This document shows positions 8,872-15,924 of a stretch of 64,000 nt of DNA, in pieces. Made by a program: the position numbers and the translations under genes. Positions within the stretch are counted from its first letter, which is position 1. Every line of letters starts with the position of its first letter. The notes under the pieces were generated by a model, which was given only the letters and a program-made list of their open reading frames with translations, did no database searches and was not told where the DNA came from. This DNA comes from Corallibacter vietnamensis (GTDB lineage Bacteria > Bacteroidota > Bacteroidia > Flavobacteriales > Flavobacteriaceae): positions 49,891 through 113,890 of the forward strand of contig NZ_BAABBI010000004.1 of the NCBI RefSeq assembly GCF_039537875.1, read 5' to 3'.

Positions 8872-10443
8872 TCATATTGGAAATCCTTCTCTCCTTAATT
8901 CACTTTTTTCTTGTTCGTTAAAGTTCTTCCTAATCAATTCCATCCTTGTTCTATTTTCCCTTTTCTGTCTTATCCAATGATATAAATTCCCAATTTTAGA
9001 TTCGGTTAAAGACCAAATACCTTCTGGATTAATCGACTTGTTATAGCGAAATGATTTCCATTCTTCCGTTCTGTCCTTTTGACGAGTTCTAATTCTCCCT
9101 AATGGACGTTCTTCGTCAAATACTAAGTACCAAGCATCAACGATATCTTGTTGAATTTCGTCAGGGAGTTCATCGATTCTATCTCTTAAAGCACTATTAA
9201 ATCTATTTTGAAAATTAGCTTTATTCGGATTTTCTCTTTCTAAAAGGTCATTGACAAATCTTGTGGCAGTATCTATTGGTGTCCTGCTTTTCGAAGACAA
9301 ATCGAGTATGTCATTTATTTTTTCCATTATATCCAACTTTTTACCCGATTTGTTGGCTTTTTTTATTCCCTGAATCCAAGTGCCAAGTCGTACGCCTTTA
9401 TATTCATATCGTTGACTCAAACCAATATTTTCTCCTTCATCAACTGCTTCTTGGAGTAACTTTAATTTAGTGTCCGCTTTCCATTCTTGCCACAACTTGT
9501 GGGCATCGCCAAAGTAAAAATGCTCCTGTTTTAGTTGTTTTTCGTGGTCTTCTGGTAGTATTTTATTTTTGTGATAAATCTTTTGTTTCAGATACCAATT
9601 ATAAAGTGAAGGGTTTTTGTAATCTCTTGGAACTGTAACGCTATATTTTTCTCCTTTATCGCGATTTTCCTTTTTGAACTCTTTGAATAATTCAAAGAAA
9701 TCAGGCCAAGAGTTCAAGTAGTCTTCAGTTATTGCAGGAATATAATCGGAGTCATTTTTGTATGAAGGTGGTTTTGATTCAATTTTGCCTAAAGTATCCT
9801 TGTCGAACTTCAGTTTTTTTCTTTTGTCAAAAGCTTTTTTATTTGACTTTACAAATTCAAATTCCGCATTTGTTTTTGATTCAGGCCAAATGAAACCTGA
9901 TTGTTCTAAGTCAACAAGAACTTCTGTCGTCAATTTTTGAACGTTTTTATCTGTTCCTTTGAGAATTGGGTCGAAGTATTCTTCAAATTGCCTTACTAAT
10001 TTTTTCCCTTGCTGATTATTCTTTGAAAACTCAAAAAATGTAGAGGCTTCTATATTATCAAATAGTCCAAAACTTGTCAAGTTTGAAGAACCTGTAATAA
10101 AGCGATAATTGTGCTTGCCTTGAAAAAAATAGATTTTTGGGTGAAACATTATTTGGTCACTTGTGCAGAAAATCCAAGTGTCAATGTTGTTGTCGATTAA
10201 AAATTGAAGAGCTTCTCTCGAAGTTCCTTTTGGTACAATTCCAAGATAGAACTTTAATGACTTAAATTTTTTAGAAGCTTCAAGTAGTTCTTTCTTAATT
10301 CGGTTTATTCCTGACATTTTCGTAAAAGCAGAAAACCCAACAAAAGAGTAGTAGTCATCATTTTTAAACGAATCAATCATATAATGTCCAACCGTATTGG
10401 TATGGTCTTTATGAAGTCCGTGTCCTAAAAATTCAACTCTCAT
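8872..10443 (-). CDS. PLD-like nuclease domain with helicase-associated repeats (cassette gene 1)
   Basis: The 523-residue protein has an N-terminal phospholipase-D-like region. The motif H101-x-K103 followed by GSSNLT (118-123), with NIEASTFF after it, is the pattern of PLD-type nucleases and restriction enzymes. The aspartate of a full HKD motif is not seen. The rest contains up to three helicase-associated (HA) type segments: WPDFFELFKEF...LYNWYLKQK (about 246-288), YKGVRLGTWIQGIKKA (348-363) and EWKSFRYN...LYHWIRQKR (461-495). HA domains usually accompany helicases and bind nucleic acid. No helicase motor or methyltransferase is nearby. A DNA-targeting, possibly defensive nuclease is an inference. 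The gene is bounded by the 11-bp inverted repeat CACCACAACAA (10460-10470) and TTGTTGTGGTG (8848-8858). Confidence 0.75.
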   Translation of the reverse strand: MRVEFLGHGLHKDHTNTVGHYMIDSFKNDDYYSFVGFSAFTKMSGINRIKKELLEASKKFKSLKFYLGIVPKGTSREALQFLIDNNIDTWIFCTSDQIMFHPKIYFFQGKHNYRFITGSSNLTSFGLFDNIEASTFFEFSKNNQQGKKLVRQFEEYFDPILKGTDKNVQKLTTEVLVDLEQSGFIWPESKTNAEFEFVKSNKKAFDKRKKLKFDKDTLGKIESKPPSYKNDSDYIPAITEDYLNSWPDFFELFKEFKKENRDKGEKYSVTVPRDYKNPSLYNWYLKQKIYHKNKILPEDHEKQLKQEHFYFGDAHKLWQEWKADTKLKLLQEAVDEGENIGLSQRYEYKGVRLGTWIQGIKKANKSGKKLDIMEKINDILDLSSKSRTPIDTATRFVNDLLERENPNKANFQNRFNSALRDRIDELPDEIQQDIVDAWYLVFDEERPLGRIRTRQKDRTEEWKSFRYNKSINPEGIWSLTESKIGNLYHWIRQKRENRTRMELIRKNFNEQEKSELRREGFPI

Positions 10444-10457
10444 TTCGTTTTTTTATA

Positions 10458-10690
10458 TGCACCACAACAATTGTATAAACACACTATTGTGTTTATCTAT
10501 ATTATGTTTATACCTCTAAAATAGTTAAAATTCTTAAAAACTGATCTGGTTTTAAGGTTATTTGTGTGTTAGGCTGGTAGTAAATAAAAACTGAATAGAA
10601 AATCCGCGAGGATTTTGCTTCGCCAGTTCGCTTTGCTCGTGTCAGAAGTAGGCTAGAACAAGTAATTACTTATAGCTATTGTTGGCAACA
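10458..10690 (-). repeat. Cassette-array site S1 (composite: head-like left half plus site right half)
   Basis: The left part (10459-10540) contains the hairpin ATAAACACA-CTAT-TGTGTTTAT and the run TTTATACCTCTAAAATAG. It aligns with the right-hand end of the array (15590-15645), not with the other left arms. The right part (10595-10690) has the shared modules AAAATCC-GCGA-GGATTTT, CCAGTTCGC...GCTCGTGTC, GTAGGCTAGAAC and the terminal AGCTATTGTTGGCA. The site looks like a junction of two array segments. Confidence 0.65.
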
Positions 10691-10691
10691 G

Positions 10692-11612
10692 TTATTTATA
10701 TTTCCAGTTAGTTAAAATATCAGCTATTTCTTTTCCAACTTCTTTTTCTAATCGAGTTGATAATTCCGAGTCAGTAAGAACTTTTGTTTTACTTAAGTCT
10801 GTATTTATTAAAAACTCTCGAAGTTTTATTAAAATATCAGTTTTATTTGAATCTAATATTGATTTTGCGTTTTGATAAAGTTGCATTTGAAACCATTCAT
10901 AGTTTTGAGGCGTTAGCTTTTGGACATATTTTTCTTCAAAATCATTGAGAGTTTTAAATTCGACCATTCTATCTCCAGATTGTATTACGAATTCAGGATA
11001 CGTGTTCATCAACGGGTAAGATGAATTCAATTTTTCTTTTATGAAAGAATACATACTCAATGTCGCAAATAATTCTTGTAACCATTTTCTTTGAGGTTTA
11101 GTTCCTTCTTTAAAATGATAAAGATGAGCTAATTCGTGAATTGATAAGGTCTCTCGATAAAAGAGGTCTAAATCTATATTCTCTCCGTAAACAGTCTTTA
11201 ATGAAGTCAAATATTGTTCAGGTAGTTGGGAAATCATTTTTTCCACTTCCATTGAAATTATTGATTTATCCAGTCCAAGTATTATATTTCCTTTTCCAGC
11301 TTGAGGTAAACCAGGTGGTGGAAAATAAGCGTATTTACTCCACTCTCTATTTTCAATAAATAAGACAACAAAATTTAAATCAGTCTGAAAAATTTTGTCA
11401 AAATATAGTTTAGCCTTGTTAAGGTTGTTAAGAGTCTCTGTTGTGGTTTTAATTGAATCATTTGAAACCAAAATTTTAAAAGTGTAATCAGTTTTCAGTT
11501 CAATTAATCCACTATGAATAGAAGTGTCAATCCAAGATTCTTGACCTTTTAATTGAGTTGATAAACAACACATTAAAAGTACAATTAGATTAGTTAATGT
11601 TGATTTTTTCAT
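10692..11612 (-). CDS. Secreted HExxH (gluzincin-like) protein of unknown function (cassette gene 2)
   Basis: The 306-residue protein starts with a signal peptide (KKSTLTNLIVLLMCCLSTQLKGQ). It carries HELAH at 159-163, followed 17 residues after the second histidine by Glu180 in QELFATL. This HExxH-x(16)-E arrangement is that of zinc peptidases with a glutamate third ligand. A peptidase-like role outside the cytoplasm is inferred from this motif only; I do not recognise a named family. The gene stands alone between two repeat sites, with its stop 2-3 bases from site S1, and has no promoter of its own that I can see. Confidence 0.7.
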   Translation of the reverse strand: MKKSTLTNLIVLLMCCLSTQLKGQESWIDTSIHSGLIELKTDYTFKILVSNDSIKTTTETLNNLNKAKLYFDKIFQTDLNFVVLFIENREWSKYAYFPPPGLPQAGKGNIILGLDKSIISMEVEKMISQLPEQYLTSLKTVYGENIDLDLFYRETLSIHELAHLYHFKEGTKPQRKWLQELFATLSMYSFIKEKLNSSYPLMNTYPEFVIQSGDRMVEFKTLNDFEEKYVQKLTPQNYEWFQMQLYQNAKSILDSNKTDILIKLREFLINTDLSKTKVLTDSELSTRLEKEVGKEIADILTNWKYK

Positions 11613-11626
11613 AGTCCTGTTTAATT

Positions 11627-11867
11627 GTGTACAACGGGTTTGGCTATGGTTTCGTTGCGTGTTTAAACACTAAAGTTAGCAAATAAATCACAGATAGAAA
11701 GTCCGAGAGACACGAACACGAAGTGCGAACTGTACGTTGGTGAATTTTTGTAAGTAGGCTAGAACTAGCAAAATCAGGATTGATATATGATGATGCTTAT
11801 AAAAGTACTTTAGCCAAAAATTAGTTAGTTTTTACTTGTTTTTTACCACAGTACTTTGTTAGCTATC
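11627..11867 (-). repeat. Cassette-array site S2
   Basis: The left arm AACGGGTTTGG-CTATGG (from 11632) and the right arm CCACAGTACTTTGTTAGC (to 11863) pair around an internal core. The core shares over 100 nearly identical bases with S3 and S4: GTTGCGTGTTTAA, CACTAAAGTTAGCAAATAA, GAGACACGARCACGAAG, TGCGAACTGTACGTT, GTAGGCTAGAACTAGCAA. Confidence 0.8.
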
Positions 11868-12542
11868 GTTTTTATTTTTCTTTCTATAACTGATTACTTG
11901 AATTATAAAGAATATCCCACCTGCTAGAGAAGCAACCAATAGCCCATAATTTGGACTAGAATTACCTTTTGGTTCAATAAAGATAAAGGCAATTACAACG
12001 GCTATGATAACTAATCCCATAAAAATTGCTGATATCAGTCCGTAATTGCTTTCGTAAATATTCTTGGCTCGTTTTATTTCTATTGAATCATCGGTTGATT
12101 TGGACTTTATCGTTTCTTCCAATTTTTCATAGAAAAAAGGAAAGTCATTATTTTCTCCGATCATTGAGAATTTATATTTCTTTTTGTCTTTTGTACGAAT
12201 TCTTAAGAGGTCAAAATACTGTTCAGGCTGGAACATATAATCTTTGATATTTTGCCACTTTATTAACTGGTCACTTTTATTATGTAGTAAAAATTGTTTT
12301 TGCCAATTAACTTGAATACCGTCTTCTTTCATTTCAAGCTCTACCTGTCCATTGGGTATTTTTTTAGTAAATCGACTAGTTATATACCAAACTCCGCCAT
12401 AAATGACTATAAATGAAAGCTTATTCAAATCATCAAATAACTTAAATAGAGGAATTGTTGCAATAGCAGCTAGAATGGGCGACCCCAAATAATGGAGTAG
12501 ATAAAGTCCACGAGAGGCAACATTTAATTCAATTTTATTCAT
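11859..12542 (-). CDS. Integral membrane protein with central PH-like domain (cassette gene 3)
   Basis: The 227-residue protein has two hydrophobic segments near residues 12-34 and 42-56, a soluble central part (about 60-155), and two more hydrophobic segments (about 165-190 and 200-218) before a basic C-terminus. The soluble part reads like a bacterial PH-like fold: VELEMKEDGIQVNW, IKWQNIKDYMF, YFDLLRIRTKDKKKYKFSM. Proteins of this build are common but uncharacterised. The stop codon at 11859 lies within the terminal bases of repeat site S2, so the site supplies the end of the gene. Confidence 0.65.
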   Translation of the reverse strand: MNKIELNVASRGLYLLHYLGSPILAAIATIPLFKLFDDLNKLSFIVIYGGVWYITSRFTKKIPNGQVELEMKEDGIQVNWQKQFLLHNKSDQLIKWQNIKDYMFQPEQYFDLLRIRTKDKKKYKFSMIGENNDFPFFYEKLEETIKSKSTDDSIEIKRAKNIYESNYGLISAIFMGLVIIAVVIAFIFIEPKGNSSPNYGLLVASLAGGIFFIIQVISYRKKNKNDS

Positions 12543-12555
12543 TTATCATTTTTGG

Positions 12556-12730
12556 TAATGGTAGCTAATGGTTTTGTATATGATACGTTGCGTGTTTAAG
12601 CACTAAAGTTAGCAAATAAATCACAGATAGAAAGTCCGAGAGACACGAGCACGAAGTGCGAACTGTACGTTAGTAAATTTTTGTAAGTAGGCTAGAACTA
12701 GCAATAAATTATATGCATTATTGGCAGTAG
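12556..12730 (-). repeat. Cassette-array site S3
   Basis: The left arm GCTAATGGTTTTGTATATGA (12563-12582) pairs with the right arm TATATGCATTATTGGC (12710-12725). The core is nearly identical to S2 and S4 from GTTGCGTGTTTAAGCAC to GGCTAGAACTAGCAA, but lacks the last 70 or so bases those sites carry. Confidence 0.8.
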
Positions 12731-12733
12731 TTT

Positions 12734-13546
12734 TTATATTTCCATTTCTACCATTTCCGCTCTTGCTCCAAAACGGATTGGTAAAATACTTGTTCCTATT
12801 CCTTTTGATATGTACATTTTTGGTTCGGATTCTTTATACCAACCTTTTAAATATTTTCCACTTCCTTGAGGTTTAAAAGGAACAATTCCTAAAAATGTAA
12901 TTTGTCCTCCGTGAGTATGTCCAGAAAGTACTAAATCAATATTGATATTCCCTTTTTGTTTTATTATTACATCTCTGTGTTCAGGACAATGTGACAAAAC
13001 AATATTGGTTTCAGTTCCTTTTAGGTTTTTAACTGCTTTTACGAAATCAGCGTTTCCTCCAACAAAATCGTCAATTCCGATTATTGAGATTTCTCGATTT
13101 TTAATTGAAATTGTTCTGTTCTCATTTATCAATAATTCACAATTATTTTTAGAATAAATATTTTTAAGTTCTGTCAGATTTACATTTCCCCAATATTCCC
13201 AATTTCCAGTTATCGCATATTTTTTAATCGAATTATCAATTAATTCAAGGAATTCGTTCAGAGATTTTATTTTTTCTGTTTTATCAACTGAATCTCCAGT
13301 TATAAATATTAAATCAGGTTTTATTGAGTTTATTTTTTTTGCAATAGATTTGTGAAAATATCTTAATTGGTCAAAATGTAAATCCGAAATCTGAATGATT
13401 TTTATTTTGTCTTTTTGTGATTTTGAGATATCAAAGTAATTCCAGTCAATTACATATTTTTCAAACCAAAGAGAGTCCAAAAGCACTAATCCAATTGAGG
13501 CTAAAATTCCTCTTTTAATAAATTTTCTTCTGGTTAAGTTCTTCAT
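12734..13546 (-). CDS. Metallophosphoesterase, YkuE/YaeI-like (cassette gene 4)
   Basis: The 270-residue protein has a twin-arginine-like N-terminus (NLTRRKFIKRG) with a hydrophobic helix, so it is probably exported or membrane-anchored. The calcineurin-like motifs appear in order: QISDLHFD, FITGDSVDK, ITGNWEYW, SHCPEH and LSGHTHGGQ. The third motif has Trp in place of the usual His of GNHD/E. It belongs to the branch of small cell-surface phosphoesterases such as YkuE and YaeI, which act on phosphate esters with two bound metals. The substrate is unknown. The gene is a singleton between repeat sites S3 and S4. Confidence 0.85.
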   Translation of the reverse strand: MKNLTRRKFIKRGILASIGLVLLDSLWFEKYVIDWNYFDISKSQKDKIKIIQISDLHFDQLRYFHKSIAKKINSIKPDLIFITGDSVDKTEKIKSLNEFLELIDNSIKKYAITGNWEYWGNVNLTELKNIYSKNNCELLINENRTISIKNREISIIGIDDFVGGNADFVKAVKNLKGTETNIVLSHCPEHRDVIIKQKGNINIDLVLSGHTHGGQITFLGIVPFKPQGSGKYLKGWYKESEPKMYISKGIGTSILPIRFGARAEMVEMEI

Positions 13547-13554
13547 TTTTTCAA

Positions 13555-13796
13555 TTACTGGTAACGGATTAGGCTATGAGTAGTTGCGTGTTTAAGCACT
13601 AAAGTTAGCAAATAATCACGGATAGAAAATCCGAGAGACACGAGCACGAAGTGCGAACTGTACGTTAGTAAATTTTTGTAAGTAAGCTAGAACTAGCAAA
13701 ATCAGGATTGATATATGATGATGCTTATAAAAGTACTTTAGCGAAAAATTAATAGATTTTTACTTGTTTTTTACCATAGTACTTTGTTAGCAGTAG
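13555..13796 (-). repeat. Cassette-array site S4
   Basis: The ends TACTGGTAACGG (13557-13568) and TTGTTAGCAGTA (13784-13795) are near-perfect inverted repeats. Inside them GGCTATGAGTAG pairs loosely with CCATAGTA. The core and the 3' extension (ATCAGGATTGATATATGATG, ACTTGTTTTTTACCA) are nearly identical to S2. Confidence 0.82.
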
Positions 13797-14255
13797 TTAT
13801 TCTTTCGGATTAATAATTTTCGGCAGAACACGAGTATAACATCTAACATTCACTTTCCGTTTTCGGTAAGTAGATTTTATTATATTTAATTCCGTAACTG
13901 CTTTTTTAATATCTTTTTCAAATTCAGGTGCACTTGGATATCCTTTAGTAGCAATATCAGTCACGTTTCCATTTTTATCAACTGTAAACCAAACATACAT
14001 TTCTCCAGAATACTCATAGTCTTTTTTAATCATAGCCAAAATTTGGTCACGTAAACTTTTTTCCAAGCATTGAGTTCTTTCTTTATCGTCTGAAATTGCA
14101 TCGCAATCACTTTCGAAAGGTGTTTTGTCAACCATTGTAAAGTGAACTGTTTTTCCGTTTTTCTTTTTTACAAGTTTCAGGTCGGATTGAGAATGGACTA
14201 TCGAAATGTTTAAAAATCCGATAATAAAAGTCAAATAAATTAATTTCAATTTCAT
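13797..14255 (-). CDS. Secreted TonB-C-terminal-like domain protein (cassette gene 5)
   Basis: The 152-residue protein has a signal peptide ending near HSQ. Its mature part follows the Bacteroidetes form of the TonB C-terminal domain: VDKTPFESDC, a cysteine-spaced helix ERTQCLEKSLRDQI, then MYVWFTVDKNGNVTDIATKG with a final basic strand VRCYTRVLPKI. The usual N-terminal membrane anchor and proline-rich linker of TonB are absent, so it is unlikely to act as an energy transducer on its own. The role is unknown. It is a singleton gene next to site S4. Confidence 0.7.
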   Translation of the reverse strand: MKLKLIYLTFIIGFLNISIVHSQSDLKLVKKKNGKTVHFTMVDKTPFESDCDAISDDKERTQCLEKSLRDQILAMIKKDYEYSGEMYVWFTVDKNGNVTDIATKGYPSAPEFEKDIKKAVTELNIIKSTYRKRKVNVRCYTRVLPKIINPKE

Positions 14256-14277
14256 TGTAGCTTCAGGGTTTCTTTAA

Positions 14278-14419
14278 TTACACACAACGTGTTTGGCTAT
14301 GGTTTCGTTGCGTGAAAATCCGCGAGGATTTTCCGCCGTAAACCGAAGATAGCAAATTTGCGAGGACTTTCCGATAGAAAAGTCAGAAGCAATGAACTAT
14401 AGCCGGTGTTGTAACACGT
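14278..14419 (-). repeat. Cassette-array site S5
   Basis: This is the clearest fold-back of the family. The left arm is AACGTGTTTGGCTATGG then TTTCGTTGC (14286-14312). The right arm is GCAATGAAC then TATAGCCGGTGTTG (14388-14411). Between AAC and CTAT the left arm has 8 bases and the right arm 5, so three bases would stay unpaired. The core has the hairpin AAAATCC-GCGA-GGATTTT. Confidence 0.82.
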
Positions 14420-14891
14420 TTTTTTTATTTTCTTTTAAGGTGTCAGATTTTCTCTCCATTGAAATTATTCGTCCATTTTTAATTTCGGTTCTAACTCCTA
14501 TGTTTTTTTTAAAAATTCCGAAATATTTATATTGCTTTTCACAAATTATAACAGTATCAAAGTCTTTATTATAATCTGAAATCTCAACTACACTTAAACT
14601 CAATTTTATTACATTAAGTTCATCCGCTTTCTTTTTTTCAGAGTTTGAGTAAGTCGATTTAATGTATTCACTAATTTTAGTCAAATATCCATTCAAGTTT
14701 TCAATTAGGTCATTATATATTTTTGTATGATTTTCTGAAATCCCATTTGTTCCAAAAGTTAAATATAAATCAAAAAATCTGCGATTTTCGTCATAAATAA
14801 TCTCTGAAAAATATGCTGAATTAATCAGCATAAAATTCCGTTTTATTTTTTCGGTTGTAAGGGATTCTAATTTAAATTTTTTGTTCAACAA
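14397..14891 (-). CDS. Protein of unknown function ending inside a repeat site (cassette gene 6)
   Basis: The 164-residue protein has no signal peptide or membrane segment. It is rich in Lys, Asn and Ile, with FDLYLTFGTNG near 40-50 and VIICEKQYKYFGIFKKNIGV near 114-133. I do not recognise the family. Its last residues, KNVLQHRL, and the TAG stop are encoded by the right arm of site S5 (bases 14397-14423), so the repeat provides the end of the reading frame. The native gene may originally have been longer or shorter. Confidence 0.6.
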   Translation of the reverse strand: MLNKKFKLESLTTEKIKRNFMLINSAYFSEIIYDENRRFFDLYLTFGTNGISENHTKIYNDLIENLNGYLTKISEYIKSTYSNSEKKKADELNVIKLSLSVVEISDYNKDFDTVIICEKQYKYFGIFKKNIGVRTEIKNGRIISMERKSDTLKENKKNVLQHRL

Positions 14892-14904
14892 AGATTGGTT
14901 TTAA

Positions 14905-15106
14905 ATGTGTTACAACGTGTTTGTGTATGATTAGTGGCGTGTTTAAGCACTTACGTTAGCAATTCCGAGTGGATTGCTTTGCCAGTTCGCACTTTGTGCT
15001 CGTGTCGGACGTAGTCGAATCCGCCGACCAAGCGCAGCGACCGATGAACTCCTTTTTTAATATAGGCATGCGTGAATAAATTGCGGTTATACGTTGTTGG
15101 CACCAG
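14905..15106 (-). repeat. Cassette-array site S6
   Basis: The left arm TTACAACGTGTTTGTGTATG (14910-14929) is set against the right arm TTATACGTTGTTGGCA (15087-15102). The core carries CCAGTTCGCACTTTGTGCTC followed by GTGTCGGACGTAG. This is the same module found in S2-S4 but in the opposite orientation. Confidence 0.75.
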
Positions 15107-15110
15107 TTTT

Positions 15111-15566
15111 TTAATTTTTATTTGTCATTTCGTTCGGGTCAAAACCGTACATAAATTTATTGAGTTGACCATTCGAACTTTCCAGTCCGACAATATCCAT
15201 TAATTCCTCAATATACATACAAACTCTTTCTCTGTCTTCGGTATCTAATTCCAGATAAATGTCCGCAAACCTTGAAAGTCCAATTCCTATTTTTTCTTGA
15301 TACTTTTTATCAGTCGGTTTTTCAGATTCCGCAACAGTTTTAAAGTCAGTCGCAATTTGGTTTATTTTCTCCGTGAAAATTGGTCGCATTTTTTCGTCTG
15401 CAATTCCAGGATAGTAATTCGGATATGGTTGTTTAATAAACTTTTTCTTTCCAATGAATTCTACAAACATTTCATTCGCATTTTCAGGTGTTTTCATTTC
15501 AGTTGCATTTTGTCCGCAAGCAGATAATGTCAAAAGGATTAATAAAATTTGAATGTATTTCGTCAT
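15111..15566 (-). CDS. DUF4844-like lipoprotein (cassette gene 7)
   Basis: I set the start at the ATG at 15566, giving MTKYIQILLILLTLSACGQ. This is a textbook lipoprotein signal with lipobox LSAC. The longer frame upstream to 15608 runs into repeat sequence and adds no plausible N-terminus. The mature part has YPNYYPGIADEKMRPIFTEKIN and ends with LDTEDRERVCMYIEELMDIV and GLESSNGQLNKFMYGFDP, a pattern I associate with DUF4844 proteins of Bacteroidetes (function unknown). The assignment is from memory of the C-terminal motif. It is the first gene after the promoter at the right-hand end of the array. Confidence 0.65.
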   Translation of the reverse strand: MTKYIQILLILLTLSACGQNATEMKTPENANEMFVEFIGKKKFIKQPYPNYYPGIADEKMRPIFTEKINQIATDFKTVAESEKPTDKKYQEKIGIGLSRFADIYLELDTEDRERVCMYIEELMDIVGLESSNGQLNKFMYGFDPNEMTNKN

Positions 15567-15569
15567 TTC

Positions 15570-15645
15570 GCAAATTGTTGCCAACGTACATATAACACTA
15601 CTAGTCATGTTATATCTATTATAGTTATACCTACAAATCTAACAG
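15570..15645 (-). repeat. Right-hand end of the cassette array (S7, head-like sequence)
   Basis: TTGTTGCCAACGTA (15576-15589) is the inverse of the TACGTTGTTGGCA end at 15089-15102 on the other side of cassette gene 7. It is followed by the hairpin ATATAAC...GTTATAT and TTATAGTTATACCTACAAAT. The same head-type sequence recurs in degenerate form at 10470-10530. From here to the second uvrA (about 280 bases) I see only two promoters and no gene. Confidence 0.65.
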
Positions 15646-15661
15646 ATTTTTTATAAAACAA
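15634..15661 (-). promoter_or_regulatory. Leftward promoter at the head of the cassette array
   Basis: On the minus strand, TTG (15659-15661) is followed by 17 bases and TAGATTTG (15634-15641), which satisfies the Bacteroidetes consensus. It points into cassette gene 7 and the rest of the same-strand array. I found no comparable promoter inside sites S2-S6. Confidence 0.6.
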
Positions 15662-15880
15662 AACCCCTTTTTGTCATATAAACATGAATTTTAAGCAGTT
15701 TTAGCCGCTGTACCTCACACAAACAATTAAAAATAACATAGTAATGTAGGAGCGCGCAATCAATGAACTTCTCACTACAAACCAGTAGCCTAATTGCTAC
15801 AAAACTACATGCCCCAAACAAGAAATAAAAACACATAAAACAGCAACACAAACCCACTTCATATTTACAAGCAAAATAAG

Positions 15881-15888
15881 TACCTTTG
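15881..15888 (+). promoter_or_regulatory. -7 box of the second uvrA
   Basis: TACCTTTG lies 36 bases before the ATG of the second uvrA and fits TAnnTTTG. There is no TTG at the proper -33 distance. Confidence 0.5.
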
Positions 15889-15924
15889 CATCTTTGCCTA
15901 TACAATTAGCAATAAGCACACCTT

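Noticed and set aside
8762..8980. 72-codon plus-strand frame
   Set aside because: It runs through site S0 and the 3' end of the PLD-like gene on the opposite strand.
8725..15661. Classical integron with attC sites
   Set aside because: The ends do not match RYYYAAC/GTTRRRY, and no integron integrase is in the window. I keep only integron-like.
8725..15661. MITEs or insertion sequences as explanation of the repeats
   Set aside because: No transposase and no clear target duplications; the constant orientation relative to single genes and the fold-back arms with one-sided extra bases fit cassette sites better. MITE origin is not fully excluded.
15651..15905. 84-codon minus-strand frame rich in Cys, Phe and Tyr upstream of the second uvrA
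   Set aside because: It overlaps the array-head promoter and the uvrA -7 box, has an odd composition and no recognisable domain.
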